From contig NZ_JAJCVJ010000002.1 in NCBI RefSeq assembly GCF_020567425.1, positions 471,068 through 535,067 on the forward strand: 64,000 bases of DNA. The letters run 5' to 3'. This DNA is from Salinirubrum litoreum. Its GTDB lineage: Archaea; Halobacteriota; Halobacteria; Halobacteriales; Haloferacaceae. Under the pieces are notes generated by a model. That model did no database searches, was not told the DNA's origin, and saw nothing but the letters and a program-made list of their open reading frames with translations. This document shows positions 60,307 through 64,000 of the stretch, in pieces (the stretch's first letter is position 1; every line of letters begins with the position of its first letter). The position numbers and the translations under genes are program-made.

Positions 60307-61287
60307 ATGGCGGTCCACCTGCCCGCGTCGCTCCTCCGCCGATACCGTCGTTTCTCGCTGTACAACTCGCCGTACCCGGCCCACGACCGGGCCTGCGCGG
60401 TCGACCTCTACCCCGATCCGGTGGCGAACGAGGGCCGCTCGCCGGTCGCCGGCACGGTCATCGAGACCCGGACCGTGCGCTGTCCGGATCGTCCCTACGC
60501 CGTCAACCACGACCACCTGATCCTCCTCGACGTGGCCGACGGGCAGGTCGAGACCGACCGGCGCGGTCCCGGCACCGGCGACTCCGACGACCTCGTCGCG
60601 CGTATCCTCCACGTCGATCCCCGGGTCGAACCGGGCGACGAGGTGGTGCCGGGGGACTCGCTCGGCCCGATGGTCCGCTCGGGGTTCTTCGGCCCGTGGG
60701 TGGACAACCACGTCCACCTCGGCTTCCGCCGGGCCGACCAGCATCTCCAGCGTGCCGGCGGGTCGCTCCCTCTCTCGGTCGACGTGTCGGTCGATCCCCT
60801 TCGGTGGGACGGCACGGGCACGGTCGCAGAGGTCGGTGACACCTACGCGCTCCTCGACTCGCCGACCCACCCGGCACCCTGCGAGCGGTTCGTCGGTCTC
60901 GGGACCGACGCCGACGAGTCGAGACGGTCGGTCGCACTCGACGGCGGACTGGCCCACTACTCGGGCGGCGGCGTGCTGGCCGGGGCGGAGCCACTCCACC
61001 ACCGGGACGGTGACAGCGTGTCGTTTCTCGGCACTCCACTCGGGACCTGCGTGGCTGGCGAGCAGTCCGGCGACGGCACGGGACACCGGCATCTCGACTG
61101 GGCCGACGTGGCGGTCGTCGCCGAGACCGACACCGCGACGCACCGCGCGACCGGTATCTCGCTGTTCGCGGCACAGGACGCGGACTTCGGCGCGAAACTG
61201 GTGTTCCACCGTGGGCACGACCTGTCGGCCGGCGACACGGTTCGGGTGGGAATCCAGCCGAGCGACGATCCGATCCGACTCGGCTGA
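60307..61287 (+). CDS. Conserved haloarchaeal protein with a possible M23-like domain
   Basis: The protein has 326 residues. The first half (PVAGTVIETRTVRCPDRPYAVNHDHLILLDVAD, ARILHVDPRVEPGDEVVPGDSLGPMVRSGFFGPWVDNHVHLGFR) has the beta-hairpin order of M23/lysostaphin-like domains, with HVHLGFR in place of HxHFE. The second half is strand-rich with no motif I know. No signal peptide. Enzymatic peptidase activity is doubtful because halophilic archaea lack murein; a lipoyl-like or metal-binding role is possible. Divergent from the lipoate ligase. Confidence 0.6.
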   Translation: MAVHLPASLLRRYRRFSLYNSPYPAHDRACAVDLYPDPVANEGRSPVAGTVIETRTVRCPDRPYAVNHDHLILLDVADGQVETDRRGPGTGDSDDLVARILHVDPRVEPGDEVVPGDSLGPMVRSGFFGPWVDNHVHLGFRRADQHLQRAGGSLPLSVDVSVDPLRWDGTGTVAEVGDTYALLDSPTHPAPCERFVGLGTDADESRRSVALDGGLAHYSGGGVLAGAEPLHHRDGDSVSFLGTPLGTCVAGEQSGDGTGHRHLDWADVAVVAETDTATHRATGISLFAAQDADFGAKLVFHRGHDLSAGDTVRVGIQPSDDPIRLG

Positions 61288-61327
61288 CGCCTGCGAGCAG
61301 TGGTCCCGGTGGCGCTCGCGTGAGTCC

Positions 61328-61760
61328 CGGTGAACCAGTCGGATCAGCGATGGCCTACATGAAACCGTCGGCGCGACACGGAGGTCGCGCCAGCCCGTCT
61401 GACTGGTCCCGTGACGCGAGCAGTGGTGGAAAGTTGGCGTTGCGGTCGGCGCGTGCGCGACTCCGACGCGCACGCGAGGTCTTCGTGAGCCTGCGAACGA
61501 AGGCTCGGAAATCGAAGATTTCCGGTGGATGAGTAACGCAACTGGCGCGCCCCTCGTGGGCGCGCCGACTGAGTAACGCAGTCGGCTGGGGAGGTTCGTG
61601 GCTCGCGCGATTGCGGTGCGGTGGCGGGTGCTGTCGCGGATGCAGTTGCGGTCTGCTGTGCTGTCGCGGTGCGGGTGCGGGCCCGTGCGCTAGCAACAGT
61701 GGCGGTCGCGGTTGCAGTGTCGTCTGTGGTCGCAGTAGCAGTGTCGTCAGCAGTTGGAGT
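61328..61760 (+). repeat. Dispersed repeat family A, copy 4 (upstream of the aldo/keto reductase)
   Basis: The 61288-61913 interval (626 bp) has no gene I can support. It repeats the order of copy 3: ACCAGTCGGATCAGCG, the 25-base block with GCGCGAC/GTCGCGC hairpin, GACTGGTC, GCGCGTGCGCG...CGCGCACGCGAG, then GGCTGGGGAGGT, GGCTCGCGCGATTGCGGT and a GCGGT tract to about 61760. An extra insert at 61484-61590 adds three perfect hairpins (GGAAATC/GATTTCC, GGCGCGCCC/GGGCGCGCC and CGACTG/CAGTCG). Confidence 0.65.
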
Positions 61761-61913
61761 AGCATCGCTGGCACGTCTCGCGGTGTATCGACACACAGCC
61801 TCCGGTCGTGAGCGCACCCACGAACCCCGAGCACAGCGAACAGGCCGACCCAGCGTCACCCTCGTTTCGCCGGGACTCCCACGTTTTTGCCGCCGGGCGT
61901 CGACACACCAGCT

Positions 61914-62930
61914 ATGGACTACCGACAACTCGGCGCGACCGGCACGCGCGTCTCCGAACTCTGCTTCGGGACGTGGCGCTTCGGCAAACGACACGGCGAC
62001 GTCGTCGAAACCGACCGCGAGGAAGCCCACGAACTGCTCGACGCCTTCGTGGAGCGCGGCGGCAACTTCATCGACAGCGCGAACGTCTACGGCGACCCGA
62101 ACGGGACCTGCGAGCGCTACATCGGCGAGTGGCTGGAGGACTACGACCGCGAGCAGTTCGTCCTCACCTCGAAGGTGTACTTCCCCTTCGACGACTCACA
62201 CCCGAACGGCCGGGGGCTCTCCCGGACGCACATCCGGAACCAGATCGAGGGGACACTCGACCGCCTCGGGACGGACTACCTCGACCTCTACTACATCCAC
62301 CGCTGGGACGAGCACACGCCCATCGAGGAGACGCTCCAGACGCTGAACGGTCTCGTCGAGGAGGGCAAGGTCAACTACCTCGGCGCGTCCTCGATGGCCG
62401 CGTGGCAACTGACGAAGGCGCTGTGGAAGTCCGAGATCCACGACTACGCCCGGTTCGACGTGACCCAACCCCTCTTTCACGCGGGCTACTACGAGGACGT
62501 GAAGGACTACCTCGACGTGTGCGCCGATCAGGACGTCGCGGTCTGTCCGTACTCGCCGCTGGCGGGCGGGTTCCTCACCGGGAAGTACGAACGCGCCGAC
62601 CCCGACGACCCGACGGTCGTGGAGGCACCCGACGGCTCACGCGGGAGTCTGGACGAGGTGTTCGCGGACTACTACCTCTCGGAGCGCGGCTGGCACGTGC
62701 TGGACGCGATCCGGGCGGTCGCCGACGAGGTGGACGCCACGCCCGCGCAGGTCTCGCTGCGCTGGCTGATGGACCAGTCCGAGTTCACCTGCGTCCCGAT
62801 CATCGGTGCCAGAACCGTCGAGCAGTTAGACGAGAACCTCGCGGCCTGTGACGTGTCGCTCTCCGACGAACAACACGACCGGATCACCGACGCGCGCTAC
62901 GCCGAGTCCGGCCGGCGCTACGGGCACTGA
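61914..62930 (+). CDS. Aldo/keto reductase
   Basis: The protein has 338 residues. MDYRQLGATGTRVSELCFGTWRFG, FIDSANVYGDPNGTCERYIGEWL (catalytic Asp and Tyr), VLTSKVYFPF (Lys), LDRLGTDYLDLYYIHRWDEHTPIEETLQTL (His) and CVPIIGARTVEQLDENL (NADPH site) are all present. It is an NADPH-dependent carbonyl reductase, substrate unknown. ATG 61914 is preferred to 61887 since the extra nine residues are unlike the family. Confidence 0.92.
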   Translation: MDYRQLGATGTRVSELCFGTWRFGKRHGDVVETDREEAHELLDAFVERGGNFIDSANVYGDPNGTCERYIGEWLEDYDREQFVLTSKVYFPFDDSHPNGRGLSRTHIRNQIEGTLDRLGTDYLDLYYIHRWDEHTPIEETLQTLNGLVEEGKVNYLGASSMAAWQLTKALWKSEIHDYARFDVTQPLFHAGYYEDVKDYLDVCADQDVAVCPYSPLAGGFLTGKYERADPDDPTVVEAPDGSRGSLDEVFADYYLSERGWHVLDAIRAVADEVDATPAQVSLRWLMDQSEFTCVPIIGARTVEQLDENLAACDVSLSDEQHDRITDARYAESGRRYGH

Positions 62931-62964
62931 CACGGCGGGCTTCGTTCTCTCTCTCTCCGCGCGC

Positions 62965-63195
62965 TCAGACGTGCTGGCGAACCCGGCGGACGATCTCGTC
63001 GACGTCGTACTCGTCGTCGGCCTTGTCCCACACCGTCTCCCCGTCCGCGTCAACCCGGAGGACGCCGTGGTCGCCGGTCACGAGCGCCACGCTGTCCAGA
63101 TCGCCGCCGAACTGCGACAGCAGGGCGTGTTGGATATCCTCGGCTCGGTTGAGAAAGCCACACGGCACGCAGTACTCGATCTCGATGTCGGTCAT
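62965..63195 (-). CDS. Rdx/SelW-family thioredoxin-fold protein
   Basis: The protein has 76 residues: IEIEYCVPCGFLNRAEDIQHALLSQFGGDLDSVALVTGDHGVLRVDADGETVWDK. The C9-xx-C12 redox motif after a beta strand and the GxFxVxxDGxxVW-type C-terminal half are the SelW/Rdx pattern. It probably reduces disulfides or serves redox signalling; the selenocysteine position is Cys here. It is convergent with the aldo/keto reductase. Confidence 0.88.
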   Translation of the reverse strand: MTDIEIEYCVPCGFLNRAEDIQHALLSQFGGDLDSVALVTGDHGVLRVDADGETVWDKADDEYDVDEIVRRVRQHV

Positions 63196-63269
63196 ACGCA
63201 GGCGTTGCGCCCACTGACTGATAAACCTCTGGCGGGGGTGCGCTCTGCTCGCGGTCGCCGTGAGAGGTG

Positions 63270-63989
63270 CTACTCCACCGGGTCGGTGTTCGCGTACGTC
63301 GGCGTCGGTCGCGCTCCCTCGACGCCCTCGCGGTTCGCCCACCGAACCGCGTTCGCCAGCACCTGCCGGATCTCGTCCTGGTAGTAGATCGGGTACGTCT
63401 CGTGGCCCGGTCGGAAGTAGAAGATCCGGCCCGCGCCACGCGTGTAGCAACAACCGGACCGGAACACCTCCCCGCCCTCGAACCACGAGGTGAAGACCAG
63501 CGACTCCGGTTGTGGCACGTCGAACCGCTCGCCGTACATCTCGGCTTCGGGGACGACGAACGACTCCGGCAGGCCCGCCGCGATGGGGTGGCCGGGTTCG
63601 ACGGTCCACAGACGCTCCCGTTCGCCCGACTCGCGCCACTTCAGCGCACAGGAGGTGCCCATCAGTTGCTGGAAGGGCTTGGAGTAGTGGCCCGAGTGGA
63701 GGACGAGCAGACCCATCCCGTCCAGCACGCGGTCGGTGACACGCTCCACGACGTGGTCGGCCACCTCGTCGTGGGCGCGGTGGCCCCACCACGTGAGTAC
63801 GTCGGTGTCGGCGAGCACACCCTCGGTCAATCCGTGTTCGGGGTCGTCGAGCGTCGCCGTGCGCGTGTCGAAGCCTGCCGCCTCCAGTCCCTCGGCGACG
63901 GCCGCGTGGATGCCGTCGGGGTAGACCTCGGCGACTGCCGGGTCGTCGCGTTCGTGGCGGTACTCGTTCCAGACGGTGACGGTCGTCAT
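63270..63989 (-). CDS. ThuA-family trehalose-utilisation-like protein
   Basis: The protein has 239 residues. [101 protein letters not shown] and [38 protein letters not shown] are conserved ThuA blocks with a glutamine-amidotransferase-like fold. ThuA proteins act in sugar (trehalose) metabolism and possibly 3-keto-sugar chemistry. No sugar transporter is in the window. Confidence 0.88.
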   Translation of the reverse strand: MTTVTVWNEYRHERDDPAVAEVYPDGIHAAVAEGLEAAGFDTRTATLDDPEHGLTEGVLADTDVLTWWGHRAHDEVADHVVERVTDRVLDGMGLLVLHSGHYSKPFQQLMGTSCALKWRESGERERLWTVEPGHPIAAGLPESFVVPEAEMYGERFDVPQPESLVFTSWFEGGEVFRSGCCYTRGAGRIFYFRPGHETYPIYYQDEIRQVLANAVRWANREGVEGARPTPTYANTDPVE

Positions 63990-64000
63990 GTGTCGGCCCT

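Overview
The window is chromosomal DNA of an extremely halophilic archaeon (class Halobacteria). The support is strong G+C bias with C/G-ending codons, very acidic proteins, archaeal DnaG, Rpo3/Rpo10/Rpo6-type RNA polymerase subunits, archaeal ribosomal proteins (eL18, uL13, uS9, uS2, uS13, uS4, uS11), eIF1A, an archaeal AlaRS, twin-arginine lipoproteins, PAS-containing taxis transducers and introns in tRNA genes. Genus cannot be fixed from the sequence alone. It reads mostly as core chromosome: no transposase, integrase, CRISPR array or phage module was seen.

Layout. 1-12.8 kb: end of a CDC48-type ATPase; an unknown membrane protein; a zinc-ribbon winged-helix regulator; a homoserine dehydrogenase operon (ACT protein plus hom) with a leaderless candidate leader peptide; dnaG; a nitroreductase; a UbiB-type kinase with Hsp20; an HPP-USP fusion; a nucleoside phosphorylase. 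12.8-24 kb: hemL, an intron-containing tRNA-Met, a three-gene haloarchaeal signalling-like cluster, an SDR oxidoreductase, a nucleoside-recognition membrane protein, a TIGR01777 epimerase, a gamma-carbonic-anhydrase-like protein, UPF0200/UPF0201, YccF and an intron-containing tRNA-Arg. 24-33 kb: a repeat-rich intergenic region, a sulfatase, then the classic haloarchaeal translation/transcription clusters on the minus strand (tRNA-Ser-rps13-rps4-rps11-rpoD; tRNA-Leu-rpl18e-rpl13-rps9-rpoN-rpoK-eno-rps2). 33-43 kb: family-4 uracil-DNA glycosylase, a phosphonate-type ABC importer (phnD-phnC-phnE), hisH, and an ABC-2-type exporter. 43-57 kb: a soluble PAS/MCP transducer, tyrS, eIF1A, alaS, TspO next to a drastically shortened opsin gene, a PQQ-propeller lipoprotein, a DUF2891-like protein, a methyltransferase, tatA and a Tat-exported surface protein. 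57-64 kb: a 48-residue zinc-finger gene, tRNA-Val with a partial copy of itself, a glycosyltransferase, a lipoate ligase, an aldo/keto reductase, a SelW/Rdx protein and a ThuA protein.

The most unusual signals are: (1) a 106-codon ORF (50306-50626) that aligns without gaps to bacteriorhodopsin helices F and G, including the Asp and retinal-binding Lys, plus helix A, but lacks helices B-E, and sits 16 bp after tspO; (2) a dispersed intergenic repeat family (13.1, 14.8, 24.3 and 61.3 kb) made of hairpins followed by a degenerate GCGGT tract, three copies of which lie directly upstream of plus-strand genes; (3) two tRNA genes (Arg, Val) with partial duplications of their own 3' portions 100-150 bp downstream, interrupted by palindromic sequence; (4) a second repeat in inverted orientation at 4.4 and 12.95 kb; (5) a leaderless upstream ORF fused by an ATGA overlap to the ACT-hom operon; and (6) several genes too small for usual ORF cut-offs, including a 35-residue peptide divergent from tatA.
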